From Chlamydiota bacterium (GTDB taxonomy: Bacteria; Chlamydiota; Chlamydiia; Chlamydiales; Criblamydiaceae): 7,792 nt of DNA. The position numbers and the translations under genes were made by a program. The stretch spans positions 1-7,792 of the forward strand of contig JAJFMC010000184.1 in assembly GCA_021772365.1 (NCBI GenBank). The letters are read 5' to 3'. The notes below the pieces were generated by a model. It searched no databases. It worked only from the letters and a program-made list of their open reading frames with translations, and was not told the DNA's origin. The first letter of the stretch is position 1, and every line of letters begins with the position of its first letter. Below are positions 1 through 6,582 of the stretch, piece by piece.

Positions 1-2
1 AG

Positions 3-185
3 TTTTCTTTAAATGAAAAAATTAGGTTCTATCGAATGGCAAAGCGTTCTGCCACAGAATGCGCAAGTATTCTTGATGTTTGTCGGTGTCTAAATATAAT
101 TGAAGAAAAACGATACATTAGCGGTCGAGAGCTATTAATTCCCATAGTTTCAATGCTAACTAAACTAGCTCAATCTAAAAAATAA
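3..185 (+). CDS. Four-helix-bundle protein (23S rRNA IVP / S23 family), C-terminal part only
   Basis: An open frame enters from the left window edge and stops at TAA 183-185, giving the last 60 residues of a protein whose start lies outside the window. The readable part contains RMAKRSATECASILD, then a short link (EEKRY), then GRELLIPIVSMLTKLAQ. This is the pattern of the last two helices of the small (~115-130 aa) four-helix-bundle family named after proteins encoded in 23S rRNA intervening sequences: a Ser-Ala-x-Glu-Cys helix followed by a final amphipathic helix ending in a Leu/Ala/Lys-rich tail. Family members are related in fold to Avd of diversity-generating retroelements. Their cellular role is poorly known, with nucleic-acid binding suspected. 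The gene converges on the - strand operon and is followed directly by a G-rich repeat. The family call rests on motif memory of a partial protein. Confidence 0.78.
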   Translation, partial: FSLNEKIRFYRMAKRSATECASILDVCRCLNIIEEKRYISGRELLIPIVSMLTKLAQSKK

Positions 186-228
186 TCGGGCACGGGCACG
201 CACTCGGGAACGGGCACGACTCCCGATT
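184..228. repeat. G-rich GGGCACG repeats with dyad symmetry, just after the four-helix gene
   Basis: GGGCACG occurs at 188-194, 194-200 and 212-218, with a related CGGGAACG between them. The block is bounded by a 7-bp inverted repeat, AATCGGG (184-190) and CCCGATT (222-228), and the left arm overlaps the stop codon of the four-helix gene. An alternative 6-bp stem pairs TCGGGA (204-209) with TCCCGA (221-226) around an 11-nt loop. The base composition is far more GC-rich than the AT-rich surroundings. It could be a repetitive extragenic element, a terminator between the convergent genes, or a binding site. The sequence does not decide between these. Confidence 0.6.
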
Positions 229-232
229 CTTT
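204..232 (+). terminator. Possible weak intrinsic terminator after the four-helix gene
   Basis: The GC-rich stem TCGGGA/TCCCGA (204-209 with 221-226) is followed by a short T-rich stretch, TTCTTT (227-232). The stem is short, the loop is 11 nt and the T-run is interrupted, so it is at best a weak terminator for + strand transcription. On the - strand no T-run follows the stem, so the same hairpin is not convincing as the end of the converging operon. Confidence 0.3.
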
Positions 233-310
233 AACTTGTTTGGGTATAATTCAATATTGGTAGAAAGTCAAATGATGGCGATACGTCTACAGATGATCCA
301 AGGAAGTAAA

Positions 311-2998
311 TCATAAAATTTCTACACGTCCGGAGGTGGCGTCCATGCGTACGTGCATGCCGGTCTCGAGTTTTTCCATAAGCCCTCCGCGGATGCCGAC
401 GATTGTAGGCACCCCGAGCTCGCGAGCGACGACGGCGGAATGCGATAGCAGGCTTCCTCGTTCGATCAACAATCCTGAACAGGAGGGATACAGCGGCACC
501 CAGCCGGGGTCGGTTTTTTCCGTGACGAGGATCTCTCCGTTTAACCCTCTGGCGTCTTGTACATTACGTACAACACGAACAACTCCTTCGACGACTCCTG
601 GAGAACAGGGCGTTCCTTTCAACATATTGGGTCCTAGCTCTTCGTTGTCATCATCATCAATTAAAAGATAGAGGTGCGGGTATTCCATCGCAGTCCCTAC
701 GGGTCCTAGCGTGATGAATCTGTCGGGTGGTGTTGAAGTACGTTCGTAATTGTAGAACAGCTTCTTTCGCTTTTCTACGATAGCGCGTAAATCTGTCTCC
801 AGAGGCCTTCCTTCGATGTAGGCAAAAATCTCTTCGACAGCGAGATAAAAGATATCTTTCTTATCGTTAAGAATTCCTAGTTTCACAAAGTGAGCACCAA
901 CGGCACGAAATAGGTGTCTAACAATCCCAAAAATTTTAGTCCTGGCAAATCGCATATTCTCGCGGTCGCGTATGGCTCTACGGGCATTCTTGAGAACGTA
1001 ACGATAGACGACTTTTCTCCATCCTTTCAGTGTAAAAAAAACTTTCTTTTCTGCTTCGGACTTAATTTTTTGCTCACGCCGTTGCATTTCTGCAAGATCA
1101 TAAGATTTAGTCCTGACATAGCTAGCGATGGCTTCTATGGCGAAACTAGGGTCGTCATGCAGGTCGTTTTCTTCGAGCTTTAACTCATTGATGCAGCGAA
1201 ATCCATACTTATCCAAAAAGTCAGAGAGCATGGATTGAACATTGGGGTCGTGATAATTCAACTGGTCGATCACTTTTTCGGGTGCTGTCTGCAAAAACCA
1301 CTCTTTGAATGCTTCGTCGCCATGGTCGATTACTTCGGCCATGCGCATAAGATGCTTCGTCGGCTCGGCGCTTTCGATGTTTCCTTGACCACACAACAGG
1401 TCGTTCTGAAGCCCTTCGTCATCGGAACCCACCCATTTGTTAGTTAGTTTTTTGAGGAGTCCGAAAAAGATCATGCATAGACAGTCGTTGATAATAGGGG
1501 CTTGCCATTTTTTGAGGACCGTTTTTTCGAGGTTGTGATAAAAGTCGACGAGTTGTTTCAGCGAGTATTTCGTCAGATCGTCTTTTCTGGCTTTGTCATA
1601 GATGGCGTGGAAGTTAGTATCGAACGTGTTGACGATGCTATCGATACGAAGGAAACGGTAGATGGAAAGGGCATAGAGTTTGATTTTTCGCACCATCGAA
1701 AATGAGGGTGCGCTATCAGGAAATTCGATCATCGCTGCCAGCTCTGGTGTCAATGCTTGACGGACGCCCATCATGGTCTCCATAAATTCTTTGTTGTTGG
1801 ACGCTCCAGGTAGCAGTATAACAAGTTTGTACCAGTTGATGAGATTGTAATAAATACGTCCTCTGAGTAGTCCAAGCATGTTTTTAAACACGGTGTCGTA
1901 TTCGCTGATCAGTGTGTCGGGCACACCAATCACTTGACAAAACTGGCGATATACTTCTTCATAACAGGCATTCGCAAAGGAATAGGTAAGGGGAGAGGTC
2001 ACTCCTGAGTAACTTTCAATGATATTGGAATTGTCCCAAAGAGTCACTTGGTCAATATGCTCATAATAATGGGATGAGGGCAAAGTCGTGACGGGTCGGG
2101 TCTGCAACGCGTAAAGCTCTCCGCTTTCGTAAGCCCATTCAAAATCTTGGGGATGGCCGAGTTGATTCTCGAGAGCAATCACTTGTTCCGTAACTTCTAT
2201 GGCTTGCGCATCGCTGATAGCGGCGCTTCCTTTCATGCGCTCTTCAACGGTTACGTTCTGTATTCCTTCAGTTGCTGTTTTGACAAAAATCTCTTCTTTT
2301 TCGGCGATCTCTTTCTCTATCTCGTAGGTGGTCCTGTCGACATACAACGCATCGCCTTCAATCTCGCCACTGACTAATCCTTCGCCCATGCCATAAACGG
2401 CATTGATGACGACGCGATTAGCTTCTGCAAGGCTGAGGGGACTGCGTGAAAAAGCGACGCCTGAACTTTCTGCATGCACCATTTTCTGGATAATCACACC
2501 GACAGAAATATTGTCGATGGCCATCCCTTTCTGCTGGCTGTACAGAAGCGCACGTTCGGAAAATCCTGAGGCCCAGCACATCTTAATGGAGTGGAGGATG
2601 GAATCCATTTCCTTCTGAAAGAGAAATGACGAATGCATCCCGGCAAAAGAACAATCTTCAGAGTCCTCACCGATAGCACTTGAACGGACGGCTACATACA
2701 GCCCTTTTAATCCTTCATTGGCGAGTTGTCTAGCTATCGTTTGCTTGATCTCTTCAGGAAAATTATAATTCATAAAGGTTTTTTCAACCCGCAATGCATA
2801 GTCGGCAAGGGTTTCATCGTTTTGTCTTATCGGCACTCCGTCATTGGCGTCTACAAAAGCATGATACGCTTCCGTGCTTATGCAAAACCAGTGCGGGACG
2901 TTCAGTCCCATCGATGAAAGCTTGGCCATATTGGCGGCTTTTCCTCCACCATACTGTTCAAAATCTTCAGGTGTATTGTTTTTCGTCAAAATTAACAT
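311..2998 (-). CDS. PEP synthase / rifampin phosphotransferase-like protein (ATP-grasp plus phosphohistidine domain)
   Basis: The 895-residue cytosolic protein has the architecture of rifampin phosphotransferase and PEP-synthase relatives. Residues 1-305 are the PPDK-type ATP-grasp domain: GGGKAANMAKL (K20), VRSSAIGED (R105), SSGVAFSRSP (179-187), GMGEGLVSGE (203-212) and DFEWAY...LQTRPVT (E287, Q299, R301). Residues ~320-780 are a divergent helical middle region, with WDNSNIIESYSG near 321, YGFRCINEL near 598 and DIFYLAVEE near 715. Residues 795-895 are the swivelling domain, with SLLSHSAVVARELGVPTIVG and the expected phospho-carrier His853. Family chemistry moves the ATP beta-phosphate through this His to an acceptor (pyruvate, or a hydroxyl of rifamycin). 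The classical PEP synthase pyruvate-binding barrel is not evident; length and order fit the rifampin phosphotransferase type better, but the acceptor is unknown. ATG is preceded by AAGGA (3005-3009). It is the last gene of the operon, 12 nt after the permease. Confidence 0.92.
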   Translation of the reverse strand: MLILTKNNTPEDFEQYGGGKAANMAKLSSMGLNVPHWFCISTEAYHAFVDANDGVPIRQNDETLADYALRVEKTFMNYNFPEEIKQTIARQLANEGLKGLYVAVRSSAIGEDSEDCSFAGMHSSFLFQKEMDSILHSIKMCWASGFSERALLYSQQKGMAIDNISVGVIIQKMVHAESSGVAFSRSPLSLAEANRVVINAVYGMGEGLVSGEIEGDALYVDRTTYEIEKEIAEKEEIFVKTATEGIQNVTVEERMKGSAAISDAQAIEVTEQVIALENQLGHPQDFEWAYESGELYALQTRPVTTLPSSHYYEHIDQVTLWDNSNIIESYSGVTSPLTYSFANACYEEVYRQFCQVIGVPDTLISEYDTVFKNMLGLLRGRIYYNLINWYKLVILLPGASNNKEFMETMMGVRQALTPELAAMIEFPDSAPSFSMVRKIKLYALSIYRFLRIDSIVNTFDTNFHAIYDKARKDDLTKYSLKQLVDFYHNLEKTVLKKWQAPIINDCLCMIFFGLLKKLTNKWVGSDDEGLQNDLLCGQGNIESAEPTKHLMRMAEVIDHGDEAFKEWFLQTAPEKVIDQLNYHDPNVQSMLSDFLDKYGFRCINELKLEENDLHDDPSFAIEAIASYVRTKSYDLAEMQRREQKIKSEAEKKVFFTLKGWRKVVYRYVLKNARRAIRDRENMRFARTKIFGIVRHLFRAVGAHFVKLGILNDKKDIFYLAVEEIFAYIEGRPLETDLRAIVEKRKKLFYNYERTSTPPDRFITLGPVGTAMEYPHLYLLIDDDDNEELGPNMLKGTPCSPGVVEGVVRVVRNVQDARGLNGEILVTEKTDPGWVPLYPSCSGLLIERGSLLSHSAVVARELGVPTIVGIRGGLMEKLETGMHVRMDATSGRVEIL

Positions 2999-3010
2999 GT
3001 AAAATCCTTC

Positions 3011-4219
3011 TTAGTAGGAGCGTAAAGCTTTAGCTATCGGCATTTTCGACACGCGTATTCCCGCCAATGTCGCTGCAACAACAGCCGAAATGGTGCTGAG
3101 TGTCATCGTTGATATCACCATCGCCTGATCAAAGCTAAACTTGATATAAAACTGTTTGGTTAATCCCGGACCTGCTGGCATCAAGATTCCTTCGTTGAGG
3201 AATCCCATAACCATGGCATAGGTCAGTGCTAGACCTATTCCTGAGCCCAATAATCCAAGTATTAACCCTTCGGAAACAATGAGTTTCATTATCGCAAAGA
3301 CCGACTCGCCATTCGCACGGAAATTACCGATTTCTTGCTTTCTTTCAAGGATCGAGGCGGAGATAGTGTTGAAAATCCCGAGAAGGACAATGGAAAGAAT
3401 GATGATCTGTACAATGGCGAACTGTGCATTTAGCCAGTCGACAGAATGCTGATAGTAGACTGCGTCGAGGACGTTGAAGGGCGTAGCATCTAATCGGGGA
3501 TAACGATCGGTAATCTCTTGAGAGATGCGTTCCCAGTCGTCATGGGTTTTTAGTCCCAAAGAAATGGACTCGATACTCTTAGTCTTAAGCAACGACTGCG
3601 CCTGTGCGATCTGAATGCGAAAGATGCGGCTGTCGAATTCAACTGCTCCGGTATGGAATATTCCCGTGACGATCAACTCGACTTTACTCATTTTATCATC
3701 AGTAGCCTTGGTCATCACTGTTACTTTATTGCCGGGTTTTACACCCAATGCTTCTGCAAGACCTTTCCCAAGCAAAATACCGTTCTTTTGTGTTGATAGA
3801 GTTCTTCCTTCTTCGACGTTCAAACTATAGAAGAAATCGGCTTCTTTACGTGCATCGATCCCTTGTCCTTGTCCGTTAGCGGTGACTTTCCCATTGGAAA
3901 GCAATGCCGAAAAGGTGACGCGGGGGAAGATGTATTCGATGCCGTCGATGGTCTTAAGGTATCGTTTCATCTGTTTTGGGTTTTTAATCCAGTGCTTCCA
4001 GGGTTCTTGATAAACTGTTTCTCTATACCCTTTGGTATTGATCTGTCCATTTCCATAATGAGCGTGGATGGTGTTATGGCGGTAATCTTTCAATACGCCT
4101 TCGATAAATCCTTCAAAAGCAAACAAAGCTCCAGCCCCGAGGCCGACGGTTAGTACTATCGCCATCGTACGTCGTGTATTTCTAAACAGGTTGCGGAATG
4201 CTAATAGTAGTGTTCTCAT
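3011..4219 (-). CDS. ABC transporter permease, FtsX/MacB/LolC-E type
   Basis: The 402-residue inner-membrane protein has the four-helix plan of type VII ABC systems. TM1 is at about 18-38, followed by a large periplasmic MacB-type core (~40-265). TM2 (~266-288), TM3 (~312-340) and TM4 (~366-388) form the C-terminal FtsX domain. The diagnostic stretch after TM2 is ERKQEIGNFRANGES (292-306), then IMKLIVSEGLILGLLGSGIG, the usual FtsX-family coupling region. The C-terminus ends with the typical basic RVSKMPIAKALRSY. Such permeases do not move solutes through a channel; they transmit ATPase motion to the periplasm to extract lipoproteins or lipids, or to drive efflux. The start codon overlaps the ATPase stop by 4 nt (ATGA, 4216-4219), which indicates translational coupling. 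With one permease gene, a homodimer is likely. The substrate cannot be read from the sequence, and no periplasmic adaptor (MacA-like) gene is in the window. Confidence 0.94.
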   Translation of the reverse strand: MRTLLLAFRNLFRNTRRTMAIVLTVGLGAGALFAFEGFIEGVLKDYRHNTIHAHYGNGQINTKGYRETVYQEPWKHWIKNPKQMKRYLKTIDGIEYIFPRVTFSALLSNGKVTANGQGQGIDARKEADFFYSLNVEEGRTLSTQKNGILLGKGLAEALGVKPGNKVTVMTKATDDKMSKVELIVTGIFHTGAVEFDSRIFRIQIAQAQSLLKTKSIESISLGLKTHDDWERISQEITDRYPRLDATPFNVLDAVYYQHSVDWLNAQFAIVQIIILSIVLLGIFNTISASILERKQEIGNFRANGESVFAIMKLIVSEGLILGLLGSGIGLALTYAMVMGFLNEGILMPAGPGLTKQFYIKFSFDQAMVISTMTLSTISAVVAATLAGIRVSKMPIAKALRSY

Positions 4220-4908
4220 GACTGTTCCTCTCTGATAACTCTTCCATCTTGCAAATGAAAATTTGTGTCGGCATAGGTGCGGACCATCGGATCGTGTGTG
4301 GTGAGAACAATCGATACTCCTTTTTCTCGAACCAAATGGCGTAATAGATCCATAATTTCTCGGCCGGTCTCTTGATCTAAGCTCGCCGTCGGCTCATCGG
4401 CGATGATAACTTCGGGTTCCTTGGCAAGGGCACGGGCGATAGCGACGCGTTGACGCTGGCCGCCGCTAAGTTCAGTGGGTTTCTTCATTCGATGTTCCCA
4501 TAATCCCACAGATTCGAGGGCTTCTTTCGAGCGGCGTTTGACTTCTATTCTTGGAAGTTTCTGTCTAGATAAGAAATATTTGACGTTCTCTTCGGCCGTT
4601 AGCACTGGGATGAGGTGAAACTGCTGGAAAATGAATCCTATCTTGAACTTACGCAGCTTATTCTTTTTGCGTTCGCTTAGATGGCTGATTTCTTCGTCAA
4701 AGAATAATATTTGGCCTTCTTGCATGGGTTCGATCAAACCTAATATGTTGAGAAGTGTCGATTTGCCAGATCCGGATGGTCCGGTAAAGGTGATGAGTGA
4801 CTGACTGGGGATATCGATAGAGATATCACGTATCGCTTCAATTTTCTGAGTACCTAGGGTATAGCAGAATGACAGGTCTTTAATAGTAAAAAGGTTCTTA
4901 TTAGTCAT
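4216..4908 (-). CDS. ABC transporter ATP-binding protein, LolD/MacB type
   Basis: The 230-residue protein is a complete single nucleotide-binding domain: Walker A GPSGSGKST (43-51), Q-loop FIFQQFHLIP (Q95), signature LSGGQRQRVAIARAL (147-161), Walker B VIIADEPT (167-174, catalytic E172), D-loop ASLD (175-178) and switch His205 in TTHD. The FQQFHLIPVLTAEENV stretch is typical of the LolD/FtsE/MacB-NBD group that partners FtsX-type permeases, consistent with the overlapping next gene. It should sit at the cytoplasmic face of the membrane as a dimer. It is the first gene of the - strand operon, with the ATG complement at 4906-4908. Only a weak A-rich stretch precedes it, with no strong Shine-Dalgarno. 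Its promoter is shared back to back with the HMG-CoA reductase gene. The physiological substrate is not determined by the ATPase sequence. Confidence 0.96.
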   Translation of the reverse strand: MTNKNLFTIKDLSFCYTLGTQKIEAIRDISIDIPSQSLITFTGPSGSGKSTLLNILGLIEPMQEGQILFFDEEISHLSERKKNKLRKFKIGFIFQQFHLIPVLTAEENVKYFLSRQKLPRIEVKRRSKEALESVGLWEHRMKKPTELSGGQRQRVAIARALAKEPEVIIADEPTASLDQETGREIMDLLRHLVREKGVSIVLTTHDPMVRTYADTNFHLQDGRVIREEQS

Positions 4909-4924
4909 AATAAATACTTTTGTT

Positions 4925-4976
4925 TTGATATTAACGCAAGAAATGTATTATAATTTATTTTATTGTTAATATTCAA
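4925..4976. promoter_or_regulatory. Symmetric divergent promoters with shared -10 and inverted-repeat operator candidate
   Basis: On the + strand TTGATA (4925-4930), an 18-nt spacer and TATAAT (4949-4954) make a near-consensus sigma-70 promoter for HMG-CoA reductase, with a start near 4961. On the - strand TATAAT (complement of 4947-4952) with TTGAAT (complement of 4971-4976), again an 18-nt spacer, can drive the ABC operon. The two -10 boxes overlap within the palindrome ATTATAAT (4947-4954), so both promoters cannot be occupied at once. A perfect 8-bp inverted repeat, ATATTAAC (4928-4935) and GTTAATAT (4965-4972), is centred on nearly the same point and overlaps both -35 regions. It could be the site of a dimeric regulator. 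The boxes and repeats are seen directly; promoter activity is inferred. Confidence 0.7.
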
Positions 4977-4988
4977 GAGTTATTAATT

Positions 4989-6257
4989 ATGTCGAAAAGT
5001 TATTTACAGTTGAAAAATCACCTAAATAAGGTATTTAAAAGCCTGAGCCTCGAAACCCTCAACACTCGTCTATCAAAAAAAATGGGTAACCTCGCAAAAA
5101 GAGTGCCGGGAGGGGCAACTATCAATGAACTGGCAATCAATCGTCGCCTCAACCTAACCTCCCTCAGCGAAGAGGATAGAAACCTCCTCGCCGATGCCCA
5201 ATCCATGGCGGAAGGGGAGATTTATAAGAAAAATATCGAAAATTTCATCGGCACTGTTCAACTTCCCGTCGGCCTAGCCGGACCGTTACGGGTCAATGGT
5301 GTGTTCGCGCAAGGTGATTACTATATCCCGCTAGCGACGACGGAAGCGGCTCTGGTTGCCTCTTATCATAGAGGTGCATTACTCATCAGTGAAGCAGGCG
5401 GATGTACGAGTATCTTACTATCAGAAGGGGTCTCTCGGTCACCGGGATTTATCTTCAATAACCTGATCGAGGCGGGCACATTTGTCAAATGGTGCATGGA
5501 ACAGCTCGACATCTTCAGAGAACGGGCCTATTCCACAACGAACCACGGAAAACTTCAGGATATGCAGGTCAGTATCGAGGGAAATCACGTATATCTGATC
5601 TTCGAATACCACACGGGCGACGCTTCGGGACAGAATATGGTGACCATTGCTACAGAAGCAATCGTCCAATATATCGTTGAACATGCTCCTATCAAACCTG
5701 TTCACCACTTTATCGAAGCAAACTTGTCGGGCGATAAAAAAGCGTCGTCACAGTCGTTTCATTCGGTACGTGGAAAGAAAGTGACGGCAGAAATCACGCT
5801 CCCGCGTGAACTCGTCGAAAAATATCTGCACACAACACCGGAACTGATGTCCAAATACTGGAAACTCTCAGCAATGGGCGGAGTACTCAGCGGATCGATA
5901 GGAACGCAAGGTCACTACGCCAATGGACTCACCGCTCTATATATCGCCACGGGACAAGATGCTGCATGTGTCGCGGAATCTGCGGTCGGAATCACGAGGC
6001 TCGAGTGTACTGGCGACGGAAGCCTTTACGCTGCGGTCACCTTGCCGAATATCATGGTAGGCACCGTAGGCGGGGGAACGGGACTCCCCACCCAGCGTGC
6101 CTGCATGAACATCCTTGGACTCGCCGGTACTGGTAATTCGCAAGCTTTGGCTGAAGTGTGTGCTGCTGTCATTTTGGCGGGAGAACTGTCGATACAAGGG
6201 GCAATCTGCGCGCAACACTTCTGCCGCGCCCATCAAAAGCTCGCTCGGAAACCTTGA
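4989..6257 (+). CDS. Hydroxymethylglutaryl-CoA reductase, soluble class I type
   Basis: The 422-residue enzyme reduces HMG-CoA to mevalonate with two NAD(P)H, the committed step of the mevalonate route to isoprenoids. Family motifs occur in order: ENFIGTVQLPVGLAGPL (84-100), TTEAALVAS with catalytic Glu119, GDASGQNMVT (210-219, cofactor loop), SGDKKAS with catalytic Lys250, GSIGTQGHYAN, GQDAA with catalytic Asp324, GTVGGGTGLPTQ (358-369), and the C-terminal FCRAHQKLAR with candidate catalytic His415. There is no N-terminal membrane domain, so it is cytosolic, as in archaeal and bacterial members, and it is full length. The cofactor loop reads DASGQN where many class I enzymes have DAMGMN. AAGAG (4975-4979) lies 9 nt before ATG and is a modest ribosome site. 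The gene is divergent from the ABC operon and is followed 7 nt later by a long inverted repeat. No other mevalonate gene is in view. Confidence 0.97.
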   Translation: MSKSYLQLKNHLNKVFKSLSLETLNTRLSKKMGNLAKRVPGGATINELAINRRLNLTSLSEEDRNLLADAQSMAEGEIYKKNIENFIGTVQLPVGLAGPLRVNGVFAQGDYYIPLATTEAALVASYHRGALLISEAGGCTSILLSEGVSRSPGFIFNNLIEAGTFVKWCMEQLDIFRERAYSTTNHGKLQDMQVSIEGNHVYLIFEYHTGDASGQNMVTIATEAIVQYIVEHAPIKPVHHFIEANLSGDKKASSQSFHSVRGKKVTAEITLPRELVEKYLHTTPELMSKYWKLSAMGGVLSGSIGTQGHYANGLTALYIATGQDAACVAESAVGITRLECTGDGSLYAAVTLPNIMVGTVGGGTGLPTQRACMNILGLAGTGNSQALAEVCAAVILAGELSIQGAICAQHFCRAHQKLARKP

Positions 6258-6264
6258 TTCAAAA

Positions 6265-6404
6265 CGAAGCCCGCATACGCATCAACCCAAGCCCCGATTG
6301 CTTTCTTCTCCCCAGAAGAAATAGCCACGTTCCACGATTTAAGAAGTACTTAAATGCAGAAAATTGAAGTGGAACCTTGGAGTGACAAAACTGCTTTTGT
6401 CTTT
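6265..6404 (+). repeat. Left arm of the long inverted repeat
   Basis: This ~140-nt arm begins 7 nt after the HMG-CoA reductase stop codon. It carries its own nested hairpins: ATTTAAG (6337-6343) and CTTAAAT (6349-6355) pair perfectly around AAGTA, and GTTCCAC (6329-6335) pairs with GTGGAAC (6369-6375). Its best-conserved parts relative to the right arm are 6265-6301 and 6368-6404; the segment around 6302-6327 is poorly matched. Confidence 0.75.
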
Positions 6405-6441
6405 ATTGAAAGGCCATCTACCGAATTGAGCTCCCTCAACA

Positions 6442-6582
6442 AAAGGCAAAAGCAGTTTTGCCACTCCAAAGTTCCACTACATTTTTTATTGGGAAATTGA
6501 TCTTAAATCCGTGGAACGACATCCAATCTCCCAAGGAAAAAGGGGTAATCGGGGGCTTGGGTTGATACGTATGCGGCCTTCG
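6442..6582 (-). repeat. Right arm of the long inverted repeat
   Basis: This is the reverse-complement partner of 6265-6404, about 141 nt long. It also contains a GTTCCAC (6471-6477) and GTGGAAC (6511-6517) pair with the same 33-nt spacing as in the left arm. The ATTTAAG half of the small nested hairpin survives here only in complement (CTTAAAT, 6502-6508), and its partner has been lost, so the arms have drifted apart in that part. Confidence 0.75.

Larger units (their letters stand above)
6265..6582. mobile_element. Non-coding long inverted repeat, MITE-like element candidate (~318 bp)
   Basis: The two halves are reverse complements with few mismatches. The outer blocks 6265-6301 and 6545-6582 (ends CGAAG and CTTCG) match at about 34 of 38 positions. 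The middle blocks 6328-6343 and 6502-6518 match except for one gap. The inner blocks 6368-6404 and 6442-6478 match at 34 of 37 positions. The block order is the same in both arms, and a ~37-nt centre (6405-6441) separates them. No convincing reading frame exists inside. Size, terminal inverted repeats and lack of coding fit a miniature inverted-repeat element. A large structured RNA or a massive terminator are alternatives. Whether it occurs elsewhere in the genome cannot be seen here. Confidence 0.65.

Noticed and set aside
3..228. Part of a diversity-generating retroelement (the four-helix protein as Avd)
   Set aside because: No reverse transcriptase, template repeat or variable repeat is visible, and the C-terminal sequence fits the stand-alone IVP family better.
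184..228. CRISPR-like array
   Set aside because: Repeat units are only 7 nt with no regular spacers, and no cas genes are present.
272..316. A 14-codon frame starting with two ATGs on the + strand
   Set aside because: It has no clear ribosome site and no recognisable product, and it ends over the stop codon of the opposite gene; frames this short arise by chance.
336..671. Open frame of 111 codons on the + strand inside the phosphotransferase gene
   Set aside because: It is the complement of the conserved C-terminal swivel domain and shows no recognisable protein features of its own.
6115..6367. Two short + strand frames running from the end of HMG-CoA reductase into the inverted repeat
   Set aside because: They read the enzyme's coding region in wrong frames and then non-coding repeat; there is no start signal or family similarity.
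6265..6582. The long inverted repeat as a simple Rho-independent terminator
   Set aside because: The arms are ~140 nt, many times the usual terminator stem, and no T-run follows the inner stem as expected; termination could still be a side effect.
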